From Formosimonas limnophila (lineage in GTDB: Bacteria > Pseudomonadota > Gammaproteobacteria > Burkholderiales > Burkholderiaceae): a stretch of 64,000 bases of DNA. The position numbers and the translations under genes are program-made. The notes under the pieces were generated by a model, which did not search any database, was not told the DNA's origin, and worked only from the letters and a program-made list of their open reading frames with translations. Of this stretch, positions 26,848 through 35,839 are shown one piece after another (position 1 is the first letter of the stretch; each line of letters begins with the position of its first letter). The stretch spans positions 248,001-312,000 of the forward strand of contig NZ_BMZG01000001.1 of the NCBI RefSeq assembly GCF_014652675.1, read 5' to 3'.

Positions 26848-27441
26848 ATGCTGGCTTGGATAAAACGCTTGTTGGCATTGGCAATATTGTCGCTGCTGAT
26901 TGTCTCCGCGCCGCTTTGGCGCATTCTCGCGGTCAATCCGATTTCTCCACAGACTCATGCGCAAGCAGCCATTGTGCTCGGTGCCGCTACGTCTCAAAAC
27001 CAAATGTCCAACGCACTAAAAGCGCGTGTGGATTACGCGATTGAGTTATACCAGAAAAAGCGCGTTGACCAGCTAATTTTTACGGGCGGGTATCGCGATA
27101 AAAATCCTGCTAAAGACTTATCTGAAGCGGCAGTGGCGAAGGCTTATGCGTTGTCTAAGGGGATTCCTGCCTCTGCCATCACCCTTGATGAAGTCTCTAC
27201 CACGACCTTAGAAAACATCCGAGAAGCAAAGAAGCGCATGGTTGATTTGAATTTAAAAAATGCCTTGGTCATCAGCGATGAGTGGCATTTGGCACGTGCG
27301 GTGCAGATGGCTAAAGATGAAGGGTTGCAGGTGGTGGGTGCTCCGACACCATATTCGGTTTATCAGTCGACCTCAAAAAAAATCGGGTTTGTGTGGCGTG
27401 AGGTCAAAACCACTTGGGCTTATTGGGTGGCGGGTATTTGA
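26848..27441 (+). CDS. YdcF/SanA/ElyC family (DUF218) membrane-anchored protein
   Basis: About 197 residues. One N-terminal membrane segment (LLALAILSLLIVSAPLWRILAV) is followed by a DUF218 domain: AIVLGAATSQNQMSNALKARVDYAIELY, LIFTGGYRD, TTTLENIREAK and ALVISDEWHLARAV. DUF218 proteins such as ElyC and SanA act in envelope or lipid-carrier homeostasis; the enzymatic role is not settled. Two in-frame ATGs exist (26842 and 26848); GGGGA at 26836-26840 is better spaced for the second. It lies 30 nt downstream of ftsB and is probably co-transcribed. Confidence 0.87.
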   Translation: MLAWIKRLLALAILSLLIVSAPLWRILAVNPISPQTHAQAAIVLGAATSQNQMSNALKARVDYAIELYQKKRVDQLIFTGGYRDKNPAKDLSEAAVAKAYALSKGIPASAITLDEVSTTTLENIREAKKRMVDLNLKNALVISDEWHLARAVQMAKDEGLQVVGAPTPYSVYQSTSKKIGFVWREVKTTWAYWVAGI

Positions 27442-27521
27442 AGCGCTTTTTCTACTTAACTTCAGGATCATGAGTTTGGTTCGGTTTTTGAACTAAGGTG
27501 ATGACTGGTAAGGGAAAAATC

Positions 27522-27547
27522 AAAAGACGCGACTTATCGCGTCTTTT
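27522..27547. terminator. AAGACGCG-type bidirectional terminator
   Basis: AAAAGACGCGA (27522-27532) and TCGCGTCTTTT (27537-27547) form a perfect stem with loop CTTA. It lies between the convergent YdcF-like gene and hslO and serves both strands. Confidence 0.9.
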
Positions 27548-27573
27548 CGTGGTTTTTAGGAGTTTCTATTACT

Positions 27574-28482
27574 TTAATGGAGCTTGCTGTTTAAATGGGC
27601 ATTTGCTTCTGGGGTAAATAACTCATGAACCTGAGCGGCACTGAGCATATAGTGTTGCCCACAGAAATCGCATGAGACATTGACTTCAAGGTTGTCATCG
27701 AGCATGTCGGTGGCCTCATCTTCACCCAGCAAAGTAATCATGTTGGCGACTTTGGTGGGTGAGCAGGTGCAAGCAAATTGCACAGGCTCCGTGGTGTGCG
27801 TATCGCGTGGCTGCTCCCAAAACAAACGATGCATGAGCGTATCAGTGTCATTTTTTAATAACTCATCAGCACCGAGCGTGCGGCCAATGTGGGCAATGTC
27901 ATCCCACGTACTGGCAAACTCAGTATTCATGCCACCGCCATGGTCAGGCAAGCGCTGTAGCAGAAAACCTGCAGCATTGTCATCATCGGCAGACAACTGA
28001 ATCACTGTGTCTAACTGCTCAGAACTGGTCATGTAGTGCATGAGGATGTCTGCCATCGACTCGCCTGTGAGTGGCACGATGCCTTGGTAAGGTTGCTGGC
28101 CTTCTTGGCGGTTGTTTGGGTCAAGCGTGATGGCGAAACGACCTTGGCCGTTGGTGTTGATGAGTTGTGCGAGCGTCATGTCGTCGGTGATGACGGCATT
28201 TTCGCGCAATTTGGCCGTGGCGCGAACTGTGAGGTCGGCGCGACACTCAGCGACGAGCAAAATAATAGGACCATCACCATGGATTTGCATCACGAGGCTG
28301 CCATCGAATTTAAGATTGGCGCAGAGCAGGGCACTGGCGGCAACCAACTCACCCATGATTTTTTCGACCGCTGCAGGATAGCGGCGATAGGCGCGGACAT
28401 CGCGCCATGTCTTTGGTAAATGAACGAGTTCGCCTTTGACAGGCGCATCTTTGAATAAAAATCGGTGTAGTGTGTCGGACAT
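27574..28482 (-). CDS. hslO: Redox-regulated holdase chaperone Hsp33
   Basis: 302 residues. The C-terminal redox switch has four zinc-binding cysteines, C-x-C in FACTCSPTK and C-x-x-C in SCDFCGQHY, which form disulfides on oxidation and turn on chaperone activity. The N-terminal domain shows LLCANLKFDGSLVMQIHGDGP and RFAITLDPNNRQEGQQPYQGIVPL. It protects unfolding proteins during oxidative and heat stress. Divergent from earP with about 105 bp between them; no sigma-32 promoter was seen in that gap. Confidence 0.96.
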   Translation of the reverse strand: MSDTLHRFLFKDAPVKGELVHLPKTWRDVRAYRRYPAAVEKIMGELVAASALLCANLKFDGSLVMQIHGDGPIILLVAECRADLTVRATAKLRENAVITDDMTLAQLINTNGQGRFAITLDPNNRQEGQQPYQGIVPLTGESMADILMHYMTSSEQLDTVIQLSADDDNAAGFLLQRLPDHGGGMNTEFASTWDDIAHIGRTLGADELLKNDTDTLMHRLFWEQPRDTHTTEPVQFACTCSPTKVANMITLLGEDEATDMLDDNLEVNVSCDFCGQHYMLSAAQVHELFTPEANAHLNSKLH

Positions 28483-28587
28483 GGTGTTTTTTGACTTTGG
28501 GAAATGTGGTATTTTACGCGAGTTTGCTGTTTCTAGTGAAATGAGCTATAGAGCCGTTGTAAATCGGCTTTAATTGATGGGGTATTT

Positions 28588-29733
28588 ATGCTGCGTTGGG
28601 ATGTTTTTTGTCGGGTGGTGGATAACTTTGGTGACATTGGCGTGTGTTGGCGACTGGTGCGTCAATTGAGCGCAGAGTACGGTCAAAACGTACGGCTGTG
28701 GGTGGATGATGTGACTTCACTGGCTGCGATTTGGCCGTCTGTCGATGTGCTTTTGGAGACGCAAGACGTTGCAGGTGTTACGGTCATGTGCTGGTCAGAG
28801 GAGGTGGCTTGGGAGGCTGTACAGGTTGCTGATGTGGTTGTTGAGGCTTTCGACTGCAAAGCACCCGAAAAGTATATCAACACGATGGCGGTACGACGTG
28901 CGATGACAGGTGATGCGCCACGCTGGATTAATCTTGAGTATATGACGGCCGAAACCTGGGCGCAGGACTGCCATTTGATGAGCTCACCCAAGCAGGGCGG
29001 GTTGGAACGGGTGTTTTTCTTCCCTGGGTTTACTGCTAAAACAGGCGGGTTGCTTCGTGAGCGTGGATTACTGGCTCAGCGTGATGCGCTGGATAAAACG
29101 ATGGTTTGGGCAGAGCTAACTGGTTTTGAGTATGTGGATGATGCGCTGAAAATCACTTTGTTTGGTTATGAGCGGATGCCTTTGCTGACTTGGTTGCCTT
29201 GTTTGGTGAACTCATCTGTGCCGATTCAATTGGCGGTGACGGCGGGGCAGGCGAGTACTGCACTGCGTGCTGCTTGGCAGACGTTGGGCTTTCTTTCGTC
29301 ATATCAGCAAGGGGCTTTGTCGGTAGCGTTTATGCCGATGCTGGCGCAAAATCGATTCGATGAACTGCTGTGGGGTAGCGATTTAAATTTTGTTCGTGGC
29401 GAGGACTCTCTGGTTCGAGCATTGTGGGCGGGTGTGCCGTTTGTGTGGCAGATTTATGAGCAAAGCGATGGGGCGCATTGGCCGAAACTTGATGCATTCA
29501 TGGCGTTGTATTCTGATGATTTATCGACCAATGCTGCCGCTGCGTGTGCTGTCTGGCAGAACTGGCTGCGGTTTTGGAATGGCGATATTAGATTTGATGC
29601 GGCCTCTGCATGGACTGCTTTGATGGTTGAGTGGTCCGATTTACAACGTCACGCCCGCAAAAAGTCCGATGAATGGGCGCAAGTTGATGGTTTGGCGCAA
29701 CAATTGGCGCGACGATGTGGTGTTTATGGGTAA
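28588..29733 (+). CDS. earP: EF-P arginine rhamnosyltransferase
   Basis: 381 residues. EarP (GT104 family) adds rhamnose from dTDP-rhamnose to Arg32 of elongation factor P. The N-terminal hallmark FCRVVDNFGDIGVCWRLVRQLS carries the two conserved aspartates, and the C-terminal nucleotide-binding loop NFVRGEDSLVRALWAGVPFVWQIYEQSDGAH the conserved glutamate region. The next gene is efp with arginine at position 32, matching the known EarP/EF-P pairing and indicating relief of polyproline stalling by this route. This also implies the host makes dTDP-rhamnose. Confidence 0.95.
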   Translation: MLRWDVFCRVVDNFGDIGVCWRLVRQLSAEYGQNVRLWVDDVTSLAAIWPSVDVLLETQDVAGVTVMCWSEEVAWEAVQVADVVVEAFDCKAPEKYINTMAVRRAMTGDAPRWINLEYMTAETWAQDCHLMSSPKQGGLERVFFFPGFTAKTGGLLRERGLLAQRDALDKTMVWAELTGFEYVDDALKITLFGYERMPLLTWLPCLVNSSVPIQLAVTAGQASTALRAAWQTLGFLSSYQQGALSVAFMPMLAQNRFDELLWGSDLNFVRGEDSLVRALWAGVPFVWQIYEQSDGAHWPKLDAFMALYSDDLSTNAAAACAVWQNWLRFWNGDIRFDAASAWTALMVEWSDLQRHARKKSDEWAQVDGLAQQLARRCGVYG

Positions 29734-29923
29734 AAGTCGTTATAATGCTGCGTTGATTTTTAGCAAAGATTTTTGCGTTATTGCTCATCTGAGTGAAACA
29801 TTATTGGTTTTATCACAAAATTTATCAGGGGTTTGTCTGATGGATTTTTAACTCTACTTACGGTAACGATCAGTTTTTATTTTTTAGTAAAGCTTCGTTG
29901 TCCGTACTTCTTTAGGTCTTATT

Positions 29924-30484
29924 ATGAAAATTGCACAAGAATTGCGCGTTGGTAACGTATTTATGCTCGATGGCAACGCCAAAGTTGTCCTCAAAACCGA
30001 ATACAGCCGCTCAGGTCGCTCAGGCGCGGTCATCAAAATGAAAATGAAAGACTTGCTCACAGGTGCGGGTTCTGAAAACGTATTTAGCGCAGATGACAAG
30101 CTTGACGTTGTGGTGCTTGACAAAAAACGTGTGACTTACTCATACTTCAACGATCCAATGTATGTGTTCATGGATGCAGAGTACAATCAGTACGACATCG
30201 AAGCTGAAAGCATGGGAGATGCACTAAATTACCTCGAAGACGCAATGGAATGCGATGTGGTGTTTTACCAAGAGCGTCCAATTTCTGTCGAACTCGACAC
30301 AGTGATTGTACGTGAAGTGACGTACACAGAACCTGCGGTTAAAGGGGATACATCTTCTGGTCGTGTGCTCAAAGCAGCGAAAATCGCAACGGGTTTTGAA
30401 ATCCCAGTGCCATTGTTCGTTGACACGGGTGACAAAATTGAAATCGACACGCGCACCAACGAATACCGTTCACGTGTGAAGTAA
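29924..30484 (+). CDS. efp: Elongation factor P (arginine type)
   Basis: 186 residues in three beta domains. EF-P binds the ribosome between the P and E sites and promotes peptide-bond formation at proline stretches. The modified residue is Arg32 (in [11 protein letters not shown]) rather than the lysine of E. coli-type EF-P, which fits the upstream earP gene. The C-terminal signature [32 protein letters not shown] is complete. A 190-bp gap precedes it, with a TATAAT at 29741 but no convincing -35. A terminator follows. Confidence 0.97.
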   Translation: MKIAQELRVGNVFMLDGNAKVVLKTEYSRSGRSGAVIKMKMKDLLTGAGSENVFSADDKLDVVVLDKKRVTYSYFNDPMYVFMDAEYNQYDIEAESMGDALNYLEDAMECDVVFYQERPISVELDTVIVREVTYTEPAVKGDTSSGRVLKAAKIATGFEIPVPLFVDTGDKIEIDTRTNEYRSRVK

Positions 30485-30503
30485 TCAGCACGATGCGAAA
30501 ATC

Positions 30504-30536
30504 GGCCAGCAAATCCTGTATTTGTTGGCCTTTTTT
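30504..30536 (+). terminator. Terminator after efp
   Basis: GGCCAGCAAAT (30504-30514) pairs with ATTTGTTGGCC (30520-30530) with one G-T pair and is followed by TTTTTT, about 20 nt past the efp stop codon. Confidence 0.9.
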
Positions 30537-30662
30537 CCATCTATAGACTGTAATCGCTCGAGAAAACTGAGGCGATTTTTTCGGGATTAACTTATTTGCT
30601 TCATCGGGATGTGTTTGTGCATCCTCTAAAGTGTTTGTGGCAAAATCAAAATAGGAGTCATG

Positions 30663-31556
30663 ATGCCAGATTGGTTAAATCAGGAAGTGCTGTACACCTA
30701 TTCGGTGCCGTTTTTTGTCGCCGTGATTTTGGCAGAGATGTTTTTTTCGCATCGCCAATCACTGAACCTGTACCGACAAGGTGATTTGCTCAAGAACCTG
30801 TATTTTGCATTGATCAACATTGGCCTTGATTTGGTCATGAAAGGCTTTGCCTTTTTTATGCTCGGCTGGGCGTATACGCATCGAGTGATAGAGGTTGAAA
30901 ATGTGTGGCTGTACTGGCTGATTTTAGTTTTACTGCAAGATTTTGCGTACTATGTGCACCACTTCATGGATCATCATATTCGATTATTTTGGGCGGTGCA
31001 CATCACACATCATAGCTCGGAGCATTTCAACATCACTACGGGTTTTCGTTCACCTGTCTTTCAGCCGCTGTATCGGTATTTTTATTTCATGCCCGTGGCG
31101 TTTTTGGGTTTTGAGCCGCTGCACATCATGTTTTCATACGCCGCTACGCAGATTTACGGCACATTGATTCACACGCAGACGATTAAAAAAATGGGTGTGT
31201 TTGAGCACTTTATGGTTACACCGTCGCACCATCGTGTGCATCATGCCTCGAATGTGGTTTATTTAGACAAAAACATGGGTATGTTCTTGATTATTTGGGA
31301 CAAAATTTTTGGCACGTTTAAACCTGAGCAAGACAACGAGCCTGTGCGTTACGGTATCGTCACACCACTGACACCTGAGCAAGAGCTTCATCCTGTGAAG
31401 ACGATTACCCATGAGTTTGAAGCGATTTGGAAAGATGCCACCCAGTCAAACTTGACGGTGGGGCAACGACTTAAATATATTTTTGGCCCGCCAGGTTGGA
31501 GCCATGATGGTAGTAAGCAGACCAGCAAACAGATGCAAGCCGCGCTGAAAACCTAA
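30663..31556 (+). CDS. Sterol desaturase / fatty acid hydroxylase family membrane protein
   Basis: 297 residues. Four or so membrane helices and the histidine clusters of diiron membrane oxygenases are seen: HHFMDHH (about 100-106), HITHHSSEHFN (about 114-124) and HHRVHHA (about 193-199). These proteins hydroxylate or desaturate lipids using O2 and a non-heme diiron centre. The substrate cannot be named from sequence. AGGAG at 30653-30657 favours the second of two adjacent ATGs (30663 over 30660). A bidirectional terminator separates it from the convergent aminotransferase gene. Confidence 0.88.
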   Translation: MPDWLNQEVLYTYSVPFFVAVILAEMFFSHRQSLNLYRQGDLLKNLYFALINIGLDLVMKGFAFFMLGWAYTHRVIEVENVWLYWLILVLLQDFAYYVHHFMDHHIRLFWAVHITHHSSEHFNITTGFRSPVFQPLYRYFYFMPVAFLGFEPLHIMFSYAATQIYGTLIHTQTIKKMGVFEHFMVTPSHHRVHHASNVVYLDKNMGMFLIIWDKIFGTFKPEQDNEPVRYGIVTPLTPEQELHPVKTITHEFEAIWKDATQSNLTVGQRLKYIFGPPGWSHDGSKQTSKQMQAALKT

Positions 31557-31567
31557 ACACAAAATAC

Positions 31568-31602
31568 AAAAAAGCCAACGGTGAAAACCATTGGCTTTTT
31601 TT
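31568..31602. terminator. Bidirectional terminator between hydroxylase and aminotransferase genes
   Basis: AAAAAAGCCAA (31568-31578) and TTGGCTTTTTT (31591-31601) flank a small inner hairpin, with T-runs on both strands. Confidence 0.88.
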
Positions 31603-31619
31603 GACAGGTTCGCCAGTGG

Positions 31620-32813
31620 TTATGCCATCACCGCAGCCATGGCATTCGCGACTTTATCGACGTTGTGGTTGTTTAGACCTGCGACGCACATACGGCCTGA
31701 TTTGACCATGTACACGGCAAATTCCTCGCGCAAACGGTCAACTTGGTCAGCAGATAATCCTGTGTAGCTGAACATACCGCGTTGTTTGAGCAAGTACGAA
31801 AAGTCTTTGCCTGCGACTTTTGCTGTGAGCACATCATAGAGCTTTTGGCGCATGGCTTTGATGCGGGTACGCATTTCGGTGACTTCACCTTCCCACATCG
31901 TACGTAATTCAGGCTCGTTCATCACTGCTGCCGTCACGGTTGAGACGTGATAAGCGGGTGATGAGTAGTTTTTACGGATGGTTAGTTTGAGTTGACCCAA
32001 AACAACTTCGGCCTCTGCAGCATCTTTACATACTGCAGACAAACCGCCTGAACGCTCGCCGTAGTATGAGAGATTTTTTGAGTATGAGTTTGACACGAAG
32101 AAACTTACACCTGCTTCGGCCATTAAGCGAATCGCAATCGCGTCTTCTTCGATGCCGTCGCCGAAACCTTGGTAAGCGATGTCCATGAATGCGATGAGCT
32201 GCTTGTCTTTGACCACTGCGATGACTTCTTTCCATTGCTCAGTGGTTAAGTCAACACCTGTCGGGTTGTGGCAGCATGGGTGCAGCAAAACCACGGTTTT
32301 TGCGGGCAATGACTTGAGTGTGTCGAGCATTTCGCTAAATTTCACGCCACCTGAGACTGAGTCGTAGTATGGATAAGTTTTTACATTGAAGCCTGCTGCT
32401 TCGAAAATCGCACGGTGATTGTCCCATGTCGGGTCAGACACGTACAAATCGCTTGTCGGAAAGTATTTTTTCAGAAAGTCAGCACCGATGCGTAAAGCGC
32501 CAGATGCACCGATGGCTTGAACGGTGGCAACACGTTTGTTGAGCACTGCTTCGTGTTTCTCACCAAACAATAAGTTTTGAATCGCTGTGCGGAACCCCGC
32601 CAAACCTTCCATCGGCAGGTAAGGGCGTGCTTCGAGATGTGTCGCTAGATGGGTTTCAGCTTTGACCACAGAAGGCAGCAAAGGAATCACGCCGTTTTCG
32701 TCATAATACAAACCAATACCCAGATTGACCTTGTCTGCACGAGGGTCTTTCTTGAATGAATCAACCAAACCCAAAATTGGGTCGCCAGGGTAAACGTCAA
32801 CGTGTTCAAACAT
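31620..32813 (-). CDS. Aromatic/aspartate aminotransferase (class I, PLP)
   Basis: 397 residues of the AspC/TyrB fold type I family. The PLP lysine lies in SNSYSKNLSYYGERSGGLS, with the LHPCCHNPTGVDLT block holding the cofactor-contacting Asn and FMDIAYQGFGDG the Asp/Tyr pair. The enzyme swaps amino groups between glutamate and aspartate or aromatic 2-oxo acids; TyrB-type is a little more likely given the common beta-proteobacterial annotation, but the substrate is not certain. Stands alone on the minus strand. Confidence 0.93.
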   Translation of the reverse strand: MFEHVDVYPGDPILGLVDSFKKDPRADKVNLGIGLYYDENGVIPLLPSVVKAETHLATHLEARPYLPMEGLAGFRTAIQNLLFGEKHEAVLNKRVATVQAIGASGALRIGADFLKKYFPTSDLYVSDPTWDNHRAIFEAAGFNVKTYPYYDSVSGGVKFSEMLDTLKSLPAKTVVLLHPCCHNPTGVDLTTEQWKEVIAVVKDKQLIAFMDIAYQGFGDGIEEDAIAIRLMAEAGVSFFVSNSYSKNLSYYGERSGGLSAVCKDAAEAEVVLGQLKLTIRKNYSSPAYHVSTVTAAVMNEPELRTMWEGEVTEMRTRIKAMRQKLYDVLTAKVAGKDFSYLLKQRGMFSYTGLSADQVDRLREEFAVYMVKSGRMCVAGLNNHNVDKVANAMAAVMA

Positions 32814-32897
32814 GATTGTGCCTTATCGTTTAGGGTGAGCGAAAAGCTTGATTATACTGGGGATTGCTATAATTTAAAAGGCCAAAAGTACTGTTAT

Positions 32898-32948
32898 ATC
32901 ATCATGCAAAAAGCCACTGAGGGTTTAGTGGTTTTTTTGCATGATGAT
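32898..32948 (-). terminator. Long hairpin terminator after bcp
   Basis: A 15-nt arm (32898-32912, ending CATGCAAAAA) pairs with an arm ending at 32948 (TTTTTGCATGATGAT). An inner CCACT/AGTGG stem lies inside. The arm sequence TTTTGCATGATGA recurs in the transaldolase terminator. Confidence 0.8.
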
Positions 32949-32997
32949 TGTATGATGGATGGGTTCTTGATAAAAATGCGGTCGCGTGTTGTTTTGA

Positions 32998-33477
32998 TCA
33001 GAGTGCTTCTACAGTCTTTAAAACTTCGTTGACATGATCGGCAACTTTAACTTTTCGCCACTCGTGCACCAGTTGGCCTTGTTCATCAATGATGAATGTG
33101 CTGCGCTCGATACCACGGACTTGTTTGCCATACATCATTTTTTGTTTGATGACATCAAATTGCTGGCATAGCAATTCTTCTGTGTCTGCAATCAGTTCAA
33201 AGGGCAAATCCAGCTTCTCTTTAAAGCGGTCATGTGACTTGAGCGAGTCTCGTGAGACCCCAAAAATGAGCGTATTAAGAGCTGAAAATTGATCTATTGC
33301 ATCACGAAAAGCGATGGACTCATTGGTGCAGCCTGGCGTGTTGTCTTTGGGGTAAAAATACAAAACGATCTTTTTGCCACGATACTCAGAGAGCGAAAAA
33401 GAGGCGTACTCACCACTTTGTAGTGTGGTGAGAGGAACAGAAATGTCAGGGATGGTTTGGTTCAGTGTGACAGTCAT
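32998..33477 (-). CDS. bcp: Thioredoxin-dependent peroxiredoxin, Bcp/PrxQ type
   Basis: 159 residues. The peroxidatic cysteine is in FYPKDNTPGCTNES (about 50). The usual resolving cysteine five residues later (E. coli type) is absent. A cysteine in EELLCQQFDV (about 97) matches the helix-3 position used by another PrxQ subgroup. Reduces hydroperoxides with thioredoxin. Downstream of, and probably co-transcribed with, the Mth938-like gene, a common pairing in the order. Confidence 0.93.
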   Translation of the reverse strand: MTVTLNQTIPDISVPLTTLQSGEYASFSLSEYRGKKIVLYFYPKDNTPGCTNESIAFRDAIDQFSALNTLIFGVSRDSLKSHDRFKEKLDLPFELIADTEELLCQQFDVIKQKMMYGKQVRGIERSTFIIDEQGQLVHEWRKVKVADHVNEVLKTVEAL

Positions 33478-33497
33478 GATGGCCTTCGTGGATGGTT

Positions 33498-33878
33498 TTA
33501 TTGAGGAATGGGTAAAAGAATCAGGGCGAGTACTTGACGGCCTTCGCTCATGAGGACGTTATAAGTGCGGGCGGCGGCGTCTGAGGACATACACTCGACC
33601 CCAATTTTTGCGTTGTAGAGCGGCGCTAATCGGGCAGGGGAAATGAAGTGTTGTTTCGTACCTGTGCCGATGATGAGTACTTCGGGTTGTTGGGCGATAA
33701 TGGTTTGCCACATCAAATCAGATAACTCTTCAGGTCTTGATGCGTGAATGGGTGTCAAGGCCCCTTCAGGTGAAATGAGCAGGCTGCTTGAATGAGGTTG
33801 CTGATTGACGTGAATTGCTTGCGCATCAATGGCGGTGATGGTGTTTTGATTTGGGTTGATGTCAGGTTGGAAATTCAT
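33498..33878 (-). CDS. Mth938-like domain protein (DUF498)
   Basis: 126 residues. LLISPEGALTPIHASRPEELSDLMWQTI and EVLIIGTGTKQHFISPARLAPLYNAKIGVECMSSDAAARTYNVLMSEGRQVLALILL are the conserved beta/alpha blocks of the Mth938 fold (relative of the mitochondrial assembly factor NDUFAF3). Exact role unknown. The frame could start at 33917, but ATG 33878 (MNFQPDINP) fits the family. Divergent from alaT with a 253-bp gap between, a conserved neighbourhood in Burkholderiales. Confidence 0.88.
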   Translation of the reverse strand: MNFQPDINPNQNTITAIDAQAIHVNQQPHSSSLLISPEGALTPIHASRPEELSDLMWQTIIAQQPEVLIIGTGTKQHFISPARLAPLYNAKIGVECMSSDAAARTYNVLMSEGRQVLALILLPIPQ

Positions 33879-34131
33879 GTTTTTGTGCAAGCCTGTATAA
33901 ATAATTCTAAAAAACAAGCTGAAACCATAAAAAATAACAAAAAAATTATATTTTCAGGTTAAAGCGTGGAAAATTTAATTCCTCTCGTGTACACTGCTGG
34001 AAATGCAGGTTGTTTTCAGCCAGTTTTTGTGCACTCATTATCCACCATAAATGGTGACGATGACATGAAAATAAAGTGCCGCTATACACAAAAATGCAGT
34101 CATTCAATCAAATCAACCATTAGGAATCGTC

Positions 34132-35364
34132 GTGTCCGTCAAGCCCATCAAGAAATCCCATAAATTAGACAATGTTTGCTACGATATTCGTGGCCCTGTG
34201 ATGCAAAAAGCCAACCAAATGGAGGCAGAGGGCGCGCGCATTATTAAGCTCAATATCGGTAACTTGGCCGCCTTCAATTTCACGGTGCCAGAGGAAATGG
34301 AACAGGACTTAGCCAAAAACCTGCCCAATGCGGCAGGATACACAGATTCAAAAGGGATTTTTGGCGCGCGCAAAGCCATCATGCACTATACGCAGCAAAA
34401 GCGCATCAAAGGTGTGACACTCGATGACATCATTATCGGTAATGGTGTCTCTGAGTTAATTGGCTTTGCCATGCATGCTTTACTCAATGTGGGCGATGAA
34501 GTGTTGATTCCGATGCCAGATTACCCGCTTTGGACGGCGGCGACGACGTTGGCGGGCGGGACGCCTGTTCACTATCTGTGTGATGAGGACAATGAGTGGA
34601 ATCCATCCATTGAGGACATTAAGTCAAAAATCACCTCAAACACCAAAGCGATTGTGGTGATTAATCCTAACAACCCAACGGGTGCTTTGTATTCGGATGA
34701 GATTTTGCAGCAAATCGTCGACATCGCACGCGAGCATAACCTCGTGGTGATGGCTGACGAAATCTATGACCGTGTTTTATATGATGGCCACAGTCATACG
34801 TCCGTCGCTTCTCTGGCCGATGACGTGTTTTTTGTGACCATGAATGGTTTGTCTAAAAACTACCGTGCTTGCGGCTACCGCGCGGGCTGGATGGTTCTGT
34901 CTGGTGCGAAAGAATCAGCCTCTGGCTACATCGAAGGGCTTGTGATGCTTGCCTCCATGCGCCTGTGCGCCAATGCACCAGGTCAGCACACCATCCAAAC
35001 CGCTTTGGGTGGTTATCAAAGTATTGACGACCTTGTTGCGCCCACAGGACGACTGGCGCGCCAACGTGATTTGGCTTATCAGCTCATCAGCGAGATACCA
35101 GGGGTGTCCTGCGTTAAGCCAAAAGCGGCGATGTATCTGTTTCCACGACTTGATCCAAAGGTCTATCCGATTGAGGATGACCAGTCTTTTGTCCTAGAGT
35201 TTTTGGAAAAAGAGAAAGTGTTGGTTGTGCAGGGCACAGGTTTTAATTGGCACGCGCATGATCACCTGCGCTTTGTGTTTTTACCAATTGAGGATGAGCT
35301 GCGCGAAGCCATTGGCCGATTTGCGAAGTTTCTTAAAGACTATCGGGAAAGAGCAGTTGTATGA
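34132..35364 (+). CDS. alaT: Alanine-type pyridoxal phosphate aminotransferase
   Basis: 410 residues of the AlaA/AlaT family, which makes alanine from pyruvate and glutamate. MPDYPLWTAATTLAGG, VVINPNNPTGALYS, MADEIYDRVLYDG and the PLP lysine in TMNGLSKNYRACGYRAGWM are all present. The start is a GTG (34132) preceded by AGGAA at 34122. In relatives it is followed by hom and thrC; here it is followed by a damaged small gene instead. The first ~130 bp of the 253-bp upstream gap are AT-rich and hold no gene I can recognise. Confidence 0.92.
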   Translation: MSVKPIKKSHKLDNVCYDIRGPVMQKANQMEAEGARIIKLNIGNLAAFNFTVPEEMEQDLAKNLPNAAGYTDSKGIFGARKAIMHYTQQKRIKGVTLDDIIIGNGVSELIGFAMHALLNVGDEVLIPMPDYPLWTAATTLAGGTPVHYLCDEDNEWNPSIEDIKSKITSNTKAIVVINPNNPTGALYSDEILQQIVDIAREHNLVVMADEIYDRVLYDGHSHTSVASLADDVFFVTMNGLSKNYRACGYRAGWMVLSGAKESASGYIEGLVMLASMRLCANAPGQHTIQTALGGYQSIDDLVAPTGRLARQRDLAYQLISEIPGVSCVKPKAAMYLFPRLDPKVYPIEDDQSFVLEFLEKEKVLVVQGTGFNWHAHDHLRFVFLPIEDELREAIGRFAKFLKDYRERAVV

Positions 35365-35691
35365 AAAACCCCAAAATGATTGGTATGGTGGTGCTGCTCG
35401 CGGCGTTGAGTTTGCCATTGTTCGCACGTGAAACAATTGTCACTGCGCAGCAGTGTTAATGGTACATGGAAAAGCCACTTCGGTGAATTTCAGATTTGGG
35501 CTTTGGGACAGCAGCGCTTAGAAGTCTCATTCAATAGCGTTTATGAGTACACTTTAGACGATGGCTCGCTTATGGCCAATATGGGACAGGCCGATGGCAT
35601 TGCTCAGATTAAAGGCAACACCGCAATTTTTAAACCTCAGCCCGATGCAAACTGTGAGCTGATTTTGCGGTTTGTTAACAAAACATTGTGA
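35361..35691 (+). pseudogene. Small exported protein split by a frameshift
   Basis: An ATG at 35361 overlapping the alaT stop (ATGA) opens a 32-codon frame with a perfect signal peptide (MKNPKMIGMVVLLAALSLPLFA) that stops at TAA 35457-35459. From just before that point the next frame (seen from 35428) continues with a well-formed secreted-like domain: VNGTWKSHFGEFQIW ... LDDGSLMANMGQADGIAQIKGNT ... NCELILRFVNKTL, ending at 35691. Joining the two near 35450 would give one ~108-residue secreted protein with two cysteines. No family is recognised. Either the gene is broken in this strain or one base is wrong in the assembly. Confidence 0.65.
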
Positions 35692-35839
35692 GTCAGTACA
35701 CGGGGGAACGATATTGATTGTGGATTTGGGCATAACGTGACTGCTGACGGCATCTACAAAAAAATCAACTCAAAAAAACCTGATTTTGAAAATAATCCTC
35801 TATGATGGCTTAATTAGTCTTGATTTTTAGGAGAAATTC

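Noticed and set aside
29741-29746. TATAAT as efp promoter
   Set aside because: Perfect -10 box but no acceptable -35 at 16-18 nt and no extended -10; not listed as a promoter.
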